Source of the DNA: Datisca glomerata
Lineage: Eukaryota; Streptophyta; Magnoliopsida; Cucurbitales; Datiscaceae
DNA: 64,000 nucleotides
Assembly (NCBI GenBank): GCA_003255025.1
Contig: QANY01008042.1
Coordinates: 2,964,077 to 3,028,076 of the forward strand
Direction: 5' to 3'
In this document: piece by piece, positions 1 to 12,250 of the stretch
How positions within the stretch are numbered: position 1 is the first letter of the stretch
Layout of the letters: the number at the start of each line of letters is the position of its first letter
Notes under the pieces: generated by a model
What the model saw: the letters and a program-made list of their open reading frames with translations, nothing else
Database searches by the model: none
Told to the model about the DNA's origin: nothing
Program-made: the position numbers and the translations under genes

Positions 1-559
1 CTTAAGAGGCTAGAACACGATGTAAGTGGGACTACATTGTTTCACTTGTAACGGTAATAACAGACTCGGCCTAGGAAGCCACTTGTGAACGCGGGATTCA
101 ACATGCTTCCTCTCTCGAGTATTCTCAATGCAAGCTCACGTATAAAAGAGAAAAAAGAGCATTCATGAATGGGAATAGTTATTTATGCTCTATTATGATT
201 TTCTTGTAATGAGAAAGATCGAAATAGGCATTCTAGGTTCATGGTTTCTTGCTGCATCTTCGAATAGTGAGTTTGAGAGTGAGTGACTATGAGTTTTCTA
301 TATTAAATTGTATTGTGTATTGTACTCTATACTATTCAAGTATTAGTGATGGAGTTCTTGGTTGGCGCTCTAAACTGGATGCAGGCATTACTGTCGAACC
401 AATAAAAACCGTTTTATCTTCTTTCTTCTCCCTTTCTTACTAAGCTTTATCAGTTTATGTTCATTATGTGATTTGATTAAGATTTCTTGGAGAGGTTCCT
501 CTCAAATGGGTTTGAGTTTGATTAAAGATTGAATTGAGTTAGGATAGATAATCCTCACA
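1..559 (+). repeat. 5' LTR of Copia element A (left end cut off)
   Basis: The sequence from base 1 matches 25180-25723 almost base for base, with small indels. It ends in ...CTCACA just before the primer binding site, as an LTR should. The start of the LTR lies upstream of the window. Confidence 0.85.
141..147 (+). promoter_or_regulatory. TATA box in LTR of element A
   Basis: TATAAAA lies in the middle of the LTR, where a U3 promoter is expected. The 3' LTR keeps a similar TATAAAG near 25320. Assigned by position and motif only. Confidence 0.4.
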
Positions 560-560
560 G

Positions 561-572
561 TTGTATCAGAGC
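561..572 (+). other. Primer binding site of element A
   Basis: TTGTATCAGAGC differs by one base from the initiator-Met tRNA complement TGGTATCAGAGC used by most plant Copia elements. It starts two bases after the LTR end. Confidence 0.8.
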
Positions 573-665
573 TTGAGAAATGAGTAAAGGAACTCAATCG
601 AGTGAGCTCAACCACGAGAAGGAGTCACGGTTGACTTAGAGAAGGAAATCTTATGTAAAGTTTCT

Positions 666-1586
666 TTGAACAGCAAAGAATCTTCAAAAGGAATCTTGAA
701 AAATCAAGAATCAGGAAATGAGGTAAAGGAAGAATCTGTGGTATCATCGATTGAGGATAAGGACATAAAGAAGTCAGGGAGAGCAGTAACTAAAGAGGAA
801 GATATCAGTTGGCAACCACTTTACACTATGGGCTCATCCAGGTTTGAGGTTTACAAATTCGATGGCACGGGTGATTTTAGAATATGGAGAAAGAAGATCA
901 AGGTTATGCTAGCTCAACAACGAGTCTTAAAGGCACTCAAGGATCCATCAAAGTTTCCTGACACACTTACGAAGGATCAAAAGGAAGAAATACTCGAGAC
1001 TGCCTTGGGAACTGTCATCTTAAATCTTGCTGACAATGTCCTAAGAGAGGTGAATGAGGAGGACACAACAACAAAGGTTTGGGAGAAGTTGGAGTCTCTT
1101 TAATGAAGAAATCATTGACCAACAAGATTTACTTGAAGGGGAGGTTGTTTGGCTTCAAGATGGGCACCCCTAAAACCTTGGAGCAGAACCTAGATGACTT
1201 CAAGAGAATGACTATAGAATCGGCAAACTCAGAGGCCAATGAGAAGCTGAGTGATGAGAATGAGGCAATAATCTTGTTAAACTCTCTACTAGACCCATTT
1301 AAAGATGTTAAGGCTGCCATAAAGTATGGTAGATCATCTTTATCCTTAGAGGAGTGTGTCTCTGCATTGAGATCAAAGGATCTCGAGCTTAAGAATGAAA
1401 ATAAAGATAGGAGAGAAAACCTATTTACTAGGGGAAGGATTGTCCAAAGATCTAACAGTCAAAAGGGCAGAGACAATAGTAAAGGGGTAGTCAAGGTTTA
1501 ATCAAAAGGAAAGAAAATCAAAAAAATGTGTTTCTTTTGTTGAAAATAAGGACACTTAAAGAGGTTTTGTTATGAATGGAAAAATA
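666..1586 (+). pseudogene. Copia gag of element A (frameshifted)
   Basis: Two overlapping frames (666-1103 and about 1079-1501) together encode a UBN2-type Copia Gag: a charged N-terminus, then FDGTGDFRIWRKKIK, and later LTNKIYLKGRLFGFKM. The frame shifts near 1100. A CCHC zinc knuckle follows at about 1524-1586 in the pattern C-x2-C-x4-G-H-x4-C, but two stop codons interrupt it. Gag would form the virus-like particle that packages the element RNA. This copy cannot make a full protein. Confidence 0.8.
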
Positions 1587-1654
1587 AGCAAAAAGAAAAG
1601 GGCACCAACAATGAGGATGTTGCAGCAGTAAGTGACAATTACAGTAATGGTGAG

Positions 1655-3114
1655 GTGTTTGATGTCTCAACTGAGGGAAATGACACTAAGTGGATCATGG
1701 ACTCTGGATGCACATATCATATGACACCAAGAAGGGACTGGTTCACTACCTTTAAGAAAATAGAAGGAGGAAAGGTCCTTGTAGGAAATGATCAAGTATG
1801 TGATGTGTGTGGTATAAGGTCTGTATCCATTAAGATACATGATGGCATTATAAGAACTATGAATGAAGTGAGGTTTGTACGTGAGCTTAAAAGGAATCTA
1901 ATATCCCTAGGAGTACTAGATGAAGCTTGGTACACTTATAAATCTAAGAAAGAAATCTTGAGAGTAACCAAAGGATCATTAGTGTACATGAAGGGGGTGA
2001 AGAGGAATAGTCTTTATGTTATGCTAGGACATACAGTTATAGGAAATGCTTCTGTAGTTAGCAAAACAGATTTGGGTGATGCAGAGCTTTGGCCTAAAAG
2101 GTTGGGACACATAAGTGATAAAGGCATCCAACTACTTTGTCAACAGGGACTCTTGGGTAAAAAAAGCCCACCACATACTGAATTCTGTGAACATTACATA
2201 TTGGGGAAGCATCACATTTTGAAGTACAACACCTCTTCACAACACTCTACCGAACCTTTGGAGTATACACATGTAGATTTGTGGGGTCCTTCTCTAATAG
2301 AGACTCATAGAGGTAATCTCTATTTCTTATCTGTAGTAGATGATTACACTAGAAGAGTCTGGACATATCTGGTAAAGACCAAGGATGCGGCCTTTGACAG
2401 ATCTAGACAATGAAAAGTCCTAACTGAAAAACAATCCATGAAAAGACTTAGGACACTAAGAATTGATAATGGGTTGGAGTTTTGTAATGCAAAAGTTGAT
2501 AACTGGTGCAAAGAAGAGGGCATACAAGTACGAGACTGTAAGGCACACACCCCAACAAAATAGGGTTGCTGAGTGGATGAACATAACACTTCTTGACAAA
2601 GTATAGTGTATCCTGGTTAGTTCTGGATTTAATAAGAAGTTTTAGGGTGAGGTAGTCACAACTGCCACCTATCTTATTATCAAGATCCCATCAAGTGCAA
2701 TAGAATTTAAAACACCCATGGAAAGGTGGAATGGAAAGCCACATAGTTTGGATCATTTAAGGGTGGTTGGCTATGCAACTTATGCACATCAAAGTGTAGG
2801 AAAATTAGAACTTAGAGCAATCAAATATGTAATCTTAGGTTATCAAAAATGAGTTAAAGGGTATAGACTTTGGGCAAAAAGGCTTGGTGGGATGAAATTC
2901 ATCATAAGAAGGGATGTAAAGTTCAATGAACTCAGAATAGCAAGAGAATAGATAAGCCAGATAGAGTTCGGATTGAGGTGGAGCCATTTTCACCAGACAC
3001 AAACTACGGGCAACAGTGATCTGATGCAAGACCAGCATGAACCATTAATAGGGGAGTAAACATCAATAGAAGAAGTTGACATAAATTCTAAGAATGAGTA
3101 TCTCAAGGATTATG
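1655..3114 (+). pseudogene. Copia protease and integrase of element A (broken)
   Basis: The open part (1655-2413) carries the protease motif WIMDSGCTYHMT near its start (catalytic Asp in DSG), then the GAG-pre-integrase motif LWPKRLGHIS, and the start of the integrase core (THVDLWGPS, VVDDYTRRVW). From 2413 to 3114 the integrase continues with stops and frameshifts (RIDNG-LEF is still legible). Coding sequence stops at EYLKDY, where B1 is inserted, and continues as QLVR at 16075. Confidence 0.82.
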
Positions 3115-3256
3115 TGTTGGATTGGGTTTTAGATTTAGAATAAACTCAATGAACCATGAACGGTTCGTAGGTGGAATATCAAAAAATTTCAAAATAAATA
3201 TTTAATCAAATTAAATATAAAACCATTCAACGATCATATATATTCAGATAAACGTA
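3115..3256 (-). repeat. 3' LTR remnant of B1
   Basis: The first ~140 bases match the beginning of the LTRs at 14269 and 21533. The sequence then passes directly into RNase H coding sequence, so about 1.66 kb of LTR, the polypurine tract and the end of pol are deleted. Confidence 0.8.
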
Positions 3257-4738
3257 TTGAAAAACCTCTTTGATGAGGTGGTACTTCCACTCTATTTGTT
3301 TGGATTTTTTATGGCTTCTCGGTTCCTTCGAGTTTGCTACAGCCTCACTTTTGCCACATTTAAGTGTCATGGGTTTGTCAATATCTGGAATGACTTCCAG
3401 AGTCTTAAGGAACTTTCTAATTTTGAAGCTTCACAAGCCGCCACATACTCAGCTTCTCTGGTGGAATCAGCAATGCAAGATTATTTCATACTTCTCCTTA
3501 ACACTACTCCACCATTCAGGATGAACATCGATTCCGATATGGACCTTCTGGAATCCTTGTCCACATGAAAATCAAATTTTGTATAACCCGTCATATTCAT
3601 GTCACTACCTGAATACACAAGCATATAGTTCATCGTTCTCCTAAGATACTTGAGGGTATGCTTGACAACATTCCAATGCTCGAGTCCACTATTAGATAGA
3701 AACAACTCACCACGCCTACGGCGTAGCAAATGTCTAGCATAGTGTAAAGAATTGCATACATGAGACTTCCTACGACTGAGGCATAAGGAATCATTCTCAT
3801 GTCTTTATCTTCTTAAGGAGTCTTGAGAGACTGCTCCTTAGAAAAGTTCATTCCATGCCTAAAAGGAAGATACCATTCTTGGAGTCTTACATACTGAAGT
3901 TATTAATCACATTATCAATATGAGATGTTTTAGACATTGCCAATTGTATGTTCTTCCGATCTCAAAAGATCTTAATACCTAATACAAATGCATATTCTCC
4001 AAGATCTTTCATATCAAATTTCTTTACAAGCCAAATCTTGATATCAGATAATTTTCTTACATCATTCCTAATGAGCAGTATATCATCCACATACAAAACC
4101 AGAAAAACCACATTCCTTTTGCGTATTAACTTTTACTCACAGGGTTCGTCCACTAACTGCTCAAAACTAGAATTCTTGACAGTTTCGTCAAATCTGATAT
4201 TTCATGAACAGGACGCTTGCTTTAAGTCCATAAATGGACTTCAGCAGTTCGCAAACCTTACCCTTTTGGTCTTTCTCTATAAACACGTCTGGTTGAGCCA
4301 TATAAAAGTGCTCTTCAAGATTATCATTCAAAAAATCAGTCTTGATGTCAATCTACCAAATTTCATAATCACGGATAGCAGTAATAGACAAGAGGATTCA
4401 GATGGATTTAAGCTTAGCCACCGGCGAAAATGTATCATCAAAGTCAGTACCATCATTTTGGGTATAGCCCTTGGCTACAAGCCTTGCTTTGAATATCTTT
4501 ACATTCTCATCTCGACCTCTCTTCTTCTTATAAATCCATTTACACCCTATAGGTTTTACCCATTCAGGAGGATCTACAAGCTTCCAAACTCTGTTCGAGT
4601 ACATCGATTGTATCTCGAAGTCCATGGCGTCTTGCCATAGGTTTTCTTTAGGATAAGCTATAGCCTGTGAGTAGGAAACTGTTTAACATGATCCTTATCT
4701 GAGACTTTCGTTAAGACATCTCCATAAGACATGTACCT
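3257..4738 (-). pseudogene. B1 reverse transcriptase and RNase H remains
   Basis: Read on the reverse strand from 4738 to 3257. The reverse transcriptase start is clear at 4398-4625 ([20 protein letters not shown], then [12 protein letters not shown] and [10 protein letters not shown]). The RNase H part lies at 3481-3729 (KFDFHVDKDSRRSISESMF). Between them the frame is broken by stops. The upstream part of the same polyprotein continues at 10770 on the far side of element C. Confidence 0.8.
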
Positions 4739-5826
4739 TGTTACGATTTTTCTATCGTGCAAGTGTACACTATTGTCATCAAGTAATAAATTTCTATAAA
4801 AGTATGGTATCGTCCACAGGATTGATTGATATTAAATATTAAAATTAACTAAACATTAATTCTAATTGAGAATGACAAAATTTGGGAGTTTAAATTAAAC
4901 TAAAACGATAAAGATTTGATAAAGATAAATAATTCAAATTTGAATAGACAAAAGATCTAGGGATTCCGATTTACCAAGCTAAACATACTCAAAATTCTAA
5001 AACTCAATCAATCAATGTTTATCAAATTATTGATAGCAAATTTCTCTAAAAAAATTATCAATCTTTCTCAAGCATCGATAACCATGAATCAAAAAATACT
5101 AATCCCACATCTTTGTCAAGATTAAATAAATTGAAACTCATTAAGCACAGAAAATTATAATTACTACACTAGATCTATAATTATCTCTAACTTATGAAAT
5201 TCTAATGGTGTTAGAAACAAAGATCAAATTTAATCATCACTTCTCAGTCTCAGAATTAAATCTAAAATCATGCAATAGTTGTAGCCCTAGATAATAAATT
5301 TATAACATGCTAGAATAGGAAAATATCCTAATAATATTCATGAATATAGAGGAAAAGAGAAGAAAAATTAGAGTTGCAGATGAATTGAAGTTGAGATCCG
5401 TCTCCCGATTAGATACGTCTTTGTTTCCTCTCCAAAAAGCTTTCTCTTCTACCCCCCCCCCCATCCAAAAGTCCTCCAAGAATCCTAATATATTATATTT
5501 ATGCACTAGGTTCGTCAAGGATTGGATTGGAGTGAAAAAATTACAAAAAAAAAATCTAAAATCGCGCCAGCATCGCAACAGTGGGAGCCAGCGTCGCAAC
5601 AGTGGAAACCAACGCCACGACGCTGGCCATTCTACCCATATTCGTCTTTTTCTCATTTTATCCATATTTTTTCCTTCCAAATCTTTTAAAATTAACACAA
5701 AAGAATTTGAATATCTAACCTACAAGATAAAAATAAAAATAAACATAAGTCAAAAGATAAAACTCAAAGAACAAATAAAATTAAAGTTAAGATTATCTAA
5801 AATATGAGTGTGAAACACACTCATCA
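4739..5826 (-). repeat. 3' LTR of element C
   Basis: It aligns with 9552-10769 over its length but lacks about 110 bp present there around 10080-10190 and a shorter stretch near 10500. It contains a run of C at about 5452-5462. The adjoining interior (5827 onward, read in reverse as AATTTTGTGGG) fits a degenerate polypurine tract. Confidence 0.8.
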
Positions 5827-7498
5827 AATACCCACAAAATTTTTTGCTAGTTCTTGAGAAAAACTAAAATAAAAAATCAAACGAGAAAATATTAAAAACT
5901 AATTAAGAAAAACTACAGATCAAAATGACGAAATGTTTCGACTAACTAAACATGCTTTAGAGATTTCAAAATAATGATAAGCCAAAAAAATTTCTGAATT
6001 GTGATCATGTATAGTTTCAACACAACTACCAACGTACATTACACCTTGAAAAATCCCGAGTGCATGGGTGCTACCTTAACTCATCCAACTTTTTTATCTC
6101 AAATGAGTTTATGCAATCAAGTCTCGCAAAAGTGGATCCATTAATCATAGATAGATTAGAACTCCATAGGCCAATTTTTCATGTCACTCTCCACTAATGT
6201 AGGCAAACCACAACATTTCGGATCATTAGGACTTTCGTAGGCTTGTAATATATGGCTAGGGTTTAGGGTAGGATAAATGATATTATTTTAGCGCAATATT
6301 TACCCGTAGTCACACATGCATTCTAGGAATCAACGAACTTAACTCAACTTATCTTGTAATACCCCCAAAGTTGTCATTCCAACTCTTGAATTATCAACCA
6401 AGCTCAACCATTTTTTTTTAATTTGATTTCCTTAAGCTTCTCTTTTCCTTAACGAGCTTTCAGGTAATAGCTTTCATGCCAGTTGGTCTTAGGGTATTAG
6501 ATTTTAAGACACCCCTTTGAGCTTAGTCACTCAAGTCCATGAGGCTATACAATTAAACTTATTCAAAAAAATTTTATATCGAAACTCCTCCCATCCACCC
6601 AGATTATCATAGCTCCAAGTATTTTCCTAGAACATCTAAATATTATGAGTAAAAAGGGTTACTATGAAATTTTTTTTATAAGATTGTGAAATCGTCATGT
6701 GATAAAAAAAATATGGCTATTTAGGATCAACATGGATGACTAGGAAAAAAAGTATGCACAGGTTGGCTTGAAAAGCTCAAACAGACCAAAGATGACCTAA
6801 ATCATGTTCTAAGTGAAGCGTTGCCTAGAATTTCGTCTCAAACAACAATCAAATTGGTTCTAAAGTTCTTATGAGATCATAATGATTTCTTAAGTCACAT
6901 AAACCTTCTCTAAGCGAAAAGATAATCAAACGCTCAAGGCTAGGTGCTCTATATGTCAAGATTCTCTAGTGAAATGAAAATCAATAATTGGTTCAAACAT
7001 ACACCGATACACAAATTCATTATTTTTCAAAAGTTATCAATAATTAAAAACCAATCTCATCATGGGTGTTAGTGTCGTCTACAATAGAAAATATGTAAAA
7101 TGAGTAAGTAGGGAGGACTTCTCTGAATAATGATGAGCTATCATCCTCGCCATTCTCTGTATTGTTCATGTTATCTCCAACGGAGGAGAAATTGGTGCAT
7201 GAGCCAAATTCGTCCATAGTTTTTTTTATAAATAAAAACCTGAAGAAAAATAAAAAGAAAATAATTAAAAAAACCAAAAAAATGAAAAAACAGAAATAGT
7301 CGCGTTGCCTTCTTGTAGCGCTTGCTTTAATGTTTTCAGCCAGATATAATGATTATTGAGGCTTCACTCGTTGCCAACGGACTTTAGAATTCTCTTTGTG
7401 TCAGAAATCGACCAGCCTAAGACCATTTGTTGCTCTCTCAACCCCCTCAGCAGCTTGTGTAGTTGTTCACCATTTAACGAAGAAGAGATAATGATAGC
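5827..7498 (-). other. Non-coding 3' interior of element C
   Basis: AT-rich sequence between the protease remains and the 3' LTR. No reverse transcriptase, RNase H or integrase motif was seen in any frame, and the open frames here are short and unlike known proteins. Confidence 0.5.
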
Positions 7499-8060
7499 CT
7501 ATGTGGATGCTTCTCCCATAAAGGAGTATCGAAGGTGGAGGTCTAACACCGATGGTTTTTCAATAAATGGTAAGTGTCTAGGTTTACGTTCTCCAAGTTC
7601 TTCATTATCCATCCGCAAACAACTATTCATATCATTTGAGTGTTTGATTATTTTGAAGACATTAAAAATTACCGGATCATCTTGCACACTCAAAATAAGT
7701 TCCCCCTTTTACAAATCAATGAGAGTTCTTCCCGTAGCTAAAAATGGTGTACCAAGAATAATTGAAATTTCCTGGTTTTCCTCCATGTCAAGAACAATAA
7801 AATCAGCTGGGAAGATAAATTTATCCGTATTTACCAAAACATCCTCAATAATCCCCAATGGATATCAAATAGACCGATCAGCTAATTATAAAGATAGTGT
7901 CGTGGGCTTAACTTCTCCAAGACTTAGCTTCTTCTAAACTGAATACGACGTCAAAATGATACCGGCCCCAAGATCACATAAAGCCTTTTCAAAATATGAA
8001 TTTTCAATGGTGCAAGGAATAGTAAAACTCTCATGGTCCTTTAACTTCAGAGGTAATTTA
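7499..8060 (-). pseudogene. Element C aspartic protease remains
   Basis: Read on the reverse strand. The legible order is a CDLGAGI-like active-site region near 7970, [39 protein letters not shown] and [10 protein letters not shown], then a tail at 7499-7693 (DDPVIFNVFKI). This is the typical sequence of retropepsins in plant gypsy elements of the Athila/Tat type. Several stops interrupt it. Because the catalytic DLGA/DTGA triplet lies in a damaged stretch, activity is excluded. Confidence 0.7.
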
Positions 8061-8099
8061 TTCTGCAAATAGCATTACATTCCTCAGTAAGTGCAACTG

Positions 8100-9508
8100 T
8101 CTCACACTCCTCTAGATTTCTCTTGTTTGAGAGAATATCCTTCATGAATTTGACATAGCTCAGTATTTTTTCAAAGCATCAGCAAAAGGGATATTCATAT
8201 GTAGTTTTCTAAACACATCAAGAAACTTAGAAAATTGCTTGTTCAATTTCTGTTTTAGAAACTGCTGAGGGTATGGAATAGGTGGAACATATGGTCGAGG
8301 ATTATCAGGAAAGAGCTTTGGTTTAGGCTTGCCTTCCTTCTTTTCTAAGCTCTTGGCAAGATCATCACCCATTGTCTCAGTTTTTGTTTCAATTGGTTGA
8401 GAATTTTCAACAGTGGCTTTCTAAGGTCCTGCTAACTCCTTGCCACTACGAAGGGTAATGGCATTTACTTATTCTTTTGGATTCCTCTCGGTGTTGCTCG
8501 GTAGAGAACCTTGTAAGGTTCTTTGCGTGAGAATTTCTGAAAGTTGACCCATTTGAAGCTCCAAATTTTGAATAGATGTAACTTGACTCTGAATACTTAT
8601 TTCTTTCCTTTGAATACTTATTTCTTGCTTCTGAAGTGTAGCATATGTTCTTTCCATAAATTAAGTAGTTTTGACTGTGAGCCGGGCAAGAGCATCTTCT
8701 AAAGAAATTTTTAGTTGTTGATGCTCAACCTTTTGACTGTAGGTGTTGGCGAATGGATTATTATCCCAACAAAGTTAGCTTGTTCAGTCTGAGAATGAGA
8801 AAAGGGATTATCAGCTTGGCATTCAATGCTAGAATGAGGTCCATTACATAACTCACAAACTTCCTATGTGGCATGAATTGCACTAGCATTGGTGGTGAAA
8901 GAGCTCAATCGCTTGGACAGTGTAGCTACTTGAGCAGTAAGAGTGGTAAGAGCATCAACTTCATGAACTCCGTGAATATTTCTTGGTATGTTGTGCTCAA
9001 TTTGCAATTGATCGGCATTAGCAGCCATTTCTTCAAGCAAAGCATAGGCCCTCAGGTGTTTACCCATTAAAGCTCTTTTTACTGTTGCATCCATTAGTGT
9101 CCTCGTTGAATTTTCTAAACCATTGTAGAAAGTTTGGACTTGTAGCCATCAAGGGAGTCCATGATATGGGCATCCTTTCAACATCTCTTTAAACCTCTCC
9201 CAAGCCTCATAAAGAGACTATATATCATACTGGACAAAAATAGTGATCTCGTTCCGATTATTTTAGTTGTTCACAATTTCAAGATTTTTTCTGACATCTT
9301 CCATGCTTTCTTGAGGTTGTTTAGAAGATTCTCTCCTCACTTTTCTATTACGATGACAAGTTCGCTCAATTTCAAAATTTAGAGGAGTCAAATTTTCACT
9401 TATAATTTTTTTATACACCTTAGAAAATGCCTGAAAATTCAAACTAGTAAACAACCGTAAGTAAAACAAATTAAGACTCGAAGTAAAATTAAGGATATCT
9501 AACTCCAA
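8100..9508 (-). pseudogene. Element C gag remains
   Basis: Pieces in order on the reverse strand: 9263-9508 (charged N-terminal region), 8864-9094 (AYALLEEMAANADQLQ, then DALTTLTAQVATLSKRL), 8469-8657 (a coiled-coil-like stretch with IQ repeats, then LELQMGQLSEIL and LPSNTERNPKE) and 8160-8372 (PYVPPIPYPQQF, FSKFLDVFRKLHMNIPF). These are landmarks of gypsy Gag proteins of the Athila/Tat group. Stops and frameshifts separate the pieces. Confidence 0.75.
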
Positions 9509-9526
9509 TATTAATAAACAAAATCA

Positions 9527-9544
9527 ATCCCTGGCAATGGCGCC
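9527..9544 (-). other. Primer binding site of element C (tRNA-Asp type)
   Basis: The reverse strand reads TGGCGCCATTGCCAGGGA. This matches the 3' end of plant tRNA-Asp(GUC) (TGGCGCCGTTGCCGGGGA) except for two bases. It lies a few bases inside the right LTR, which fixes the reverse orientation. Confidence 0.8.
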
Positions 9545-9551
9545 AAAAACT

Positions 9552-10769
9552 TGTTACGATTTTTTCATAGTGCAAGTGTACACTATCATCGTCAATTAAT
9601 AAATTTCTATAAAAATAGAGTATCGTCCACAGGATTGATTAATATATAATATTAAAATTAACTAAACCTTAATTATAATTGAGAATAATGAAAAATTGAG
9701 AGTTTACATTAAACTGAAATGATACAGATTTGATAAAGATAAATAATTCAAATTTGATTAGATAAAAGATCTAGGGATTCCGATTTCACCAAACCAAACA
9801 TGCTCAAAAATCTAAAACTCAATCAATCAATGTTTATCAAATTATTGATAGCGAATTTCTCTAAAGTAATTATCAATCTTTCTCAAGCATCGATAACCAT
9901 GAATCAAAAATACTAATCTCACATCTCTATCAAGATTAAATAAATTGAAAGTCATTAAGCATAGTGTAGATCCATAATTATCTCTAACTTATGAAATTCT
10001 AATGGGGTTATAAACAAAGATCAAATTTAATCATCACTTCTCAGTCTCAGAATTAAATCTAAAATCATGCAATAGTTGGTCAGACGATCACAAGCATTAA
10101 GAACGGGTTATAACACTCAATAATACTGAATAAACATTAATTGAATTAAAAATCAGAGTTTATGAACAATCATGATTTGGCTACGTCGTAACCCTAGATA
10201 AGAAATTTAGAATATACCAGAATAGGAAACTATCCTAATTATATTCATGAACATAGAGGAAAGGAGAAGAAAAAACTAGATTTGCAGATGAATTGAAGTT
10301 GAGATCCGTCTCTCGATTAGATTTGTCTTCGTTTCCTCTACAGAAAGCTTTTTCCTCTGCCTCCTAAGTCCTAAAGTCCTCCAAGAATCCTAAGATATTA
10401 CATTTATACATTAGGGTTCGTCAAGTATTAGATTGGAGTGAAACAAATTTCAAAACAAATCTAAAATTGCGCCAGTGTCATGACGGTGGGAAGCCAGCGC
10501 TATGGTTTCTTACTCCTTCTTGTGGTTGGTGCTAGCATCGCAGCGGTGGAATCCAACACAGCAACGCTGGCTGTTCTAACCAGATTCATCTTTTTCTCAT
10601 TTTACCCGCATTTTTCCTTCCAAATCTTTCAAAATCAACCCAAATGCATTTGAATATCTAACCTACAGGATAAAAACAAAAACAAACATAAATCAAAAGA
10701 TAAAACTCAAACAACGAATAAAATTAACGTTAAGAATATCGAAAATATGAGTGTGAAACACACTCATCA
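9552..10769 (-). repeat. 5' LTR of element C
   Basis: Starts TGTTACG and ends CTCATCA, like 4739-5826. It is the longer copy at 1218 bp. Confidence 0.8.
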
Positions 10770-12250
10770 CAGGTTGTCTCACAAACCTTCCACTACGTTG
10801 AGGCTCCGTCGACTCAGGCTCCTTCTGTGGTTCTTCCATTATTGAATTAGGAACAAGTCATGATCGGAGAGTCGGTGTCCTCCCACTCAATAATTCCTCT
10901 AAGGAAAGTGTACTTCTCAGCTTCACACTTCTTATACAGTAATCTTCAAGAAATCGTACATTCGTGCTCATGAATATTTTGTTGCCGATCGGACTATAAG
11001 AGACGTATCCCTTCATTCCCTTAGGATATCCTACAAACAGGTTCAATTCTAATCGACACCAACTTACATTTCTTCTGTCTCAGCACGTGTGTCAGGCATC
11101 GTCATTTCCTAAGGTGGCTTACAAGCACCTTCATCCACTCCATCTTTCATATGGTCTACTAGGCATCGTCTTTGATAGAACTTGGTTCAGAATATATGAA
11201 ACTATTTCCAAGGCATATCTCTAGATGAATCTGGGAGGGATGAGTAACTCATCATGAATCTAACCATATCCGATAGAGTTTGATTGCTTATCATCATGAA
11301 TCTAACTCATCATTCAGTTCGGGAGTGTCAGGTGCTGTAAGCTGAGAAATAATACCCTCTTCCTTAAGAAAGTTTTTGAAATTTCCTAGCAAGTACTCTT
11401 CACCACGATCGAATTGTAGTGTTTTGATTTATTTTTATAATTGCTTTTCAACTATAACTTTGTACTCTTTGAACTTTTCAAAGGTCTTAGACTTTTGGCG
11501 CATTAAATAAACATGTCCAAAATGTGAGTAATCATGTGTGAAGGTTACAAAATATACATAGCTTCCTCTTTCTTGGGTATTCAATGGCCCAAATACATCA
11601 TTGTGTACAAGTTCGAGGCATTGAGTGGTTGTTCCACCCTCCGCTGAAAATGGCCGCTTGGTCATTTTACCTTCTATGTAGGATCTACATGTGGGTAGTG
11701 ATCCCACACTTAAAGTTTGCACTGAACCATCCTTTACGAGTCTTTTAATCATGTCTAGGCTAATGTGACCAAGATGCAAATGCCACAAGTAGGTAAGATC
11801 GATTGAGTCAGACTTCAACATTTTACTATCCTTTTGTAAATCAGTATTTATTTTAGTGTCACATATCATTGAAACTTTTCATTTTATATAAAATAAGTTG
11901 TTTATCATGCGTGTAGTAGTAATTAAGCATTCATTTCTAAAATTACAAATATCATTATTAATGAAATCCAAAGAAAATCCATGCTCAATTGAACTAGCTA
12001 CTGAAATGAGATTTTAATCAAAAACCGGGATATAATAAATATCATGTAAAACCAAATAATTGTTCTCTAATAAAAATTTAATAGTTCCAACTAATATTGC
12101 CGATACCATTGTTCCATTTACCCAATGGAAGTTGAACTCATCCTCGTTAAGCCTTCTGATTTCCATGAACCCTTGCAAGGAATAACAAATATGGTTAGTG
12201 ACTACATAGTCTACAATTCATGAAAAAGTAGAGTTAGCCACATAACAGGC
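10770..12250 (-). pseudogene. B1 protease-integrase remains
   Basis: Read on the reverse strand. 11435-11869 holds the GAG-pre-integrase and integrase start (TYLWHLHLGHISLDMIKRL, the zinc-binding C-R-S-Y-I-E-G-K-M-T-K-R-P-F stretch, ELVHNDVFGPL). 10858-11046 is the integrase C-terminal part (FVGYPKGMKGYVSYSP, then a linker ending at RFVRQP, where C inserted). Protease-like text precedes it towards 12250 but lacks a clean active site. The pieces sit in different frames with internal deletions. Confidence 0.78.

Larger units (their letters stand above)
4739..10769 (-). mobile_element. Gypsy-type element C with gag-protease only, nested in B1
   Basis: Long terminal repeats at 4739-5826 and 9552-10769 both run from TGTTACG to CTCATCA. 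The 5' side is on the right: a tRNA-Asp-like primer site abuts the right LTR, followed leftwards by gag and protease remains, then about 1.5 kb without recognisable coding sequence. No reverse transcriptase or integrase is seen in the 3.7-kb interior. Gag resembles the Athila/Tat group (FSKFLDVFRKLHMNIPFADAL). No matching 5-bp target duplication was found. The insertion cleanly splits the B1 polyprotein (RFVRQP ahead of it, YMSYGDV after). Confidence 0.8.

Noticed and set aside
3948..4640. 230-codon forward open frame
   Set aside because: It lies opposite the B1 reverse transcriptase, whose reverse-strand motifs are clear; the forward translation resembles no family.
5290..5810. Overlapping forward and reverse open frames in the element C LTR
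   Set aside because: They sit inside an LTR and are not kept in the partner LTR at 9552-10769.
7356..7937. 193-codon forward open frame
   Set aside because: Shadow of the element C protease on the reverse strand, which carries recognisable retropepsin text.
4733..10775. Target site duplication for element C
   Set aside because: TACCT on the left and CAGGT on the right of the LTR ends do not match, so no duplication is claimed.
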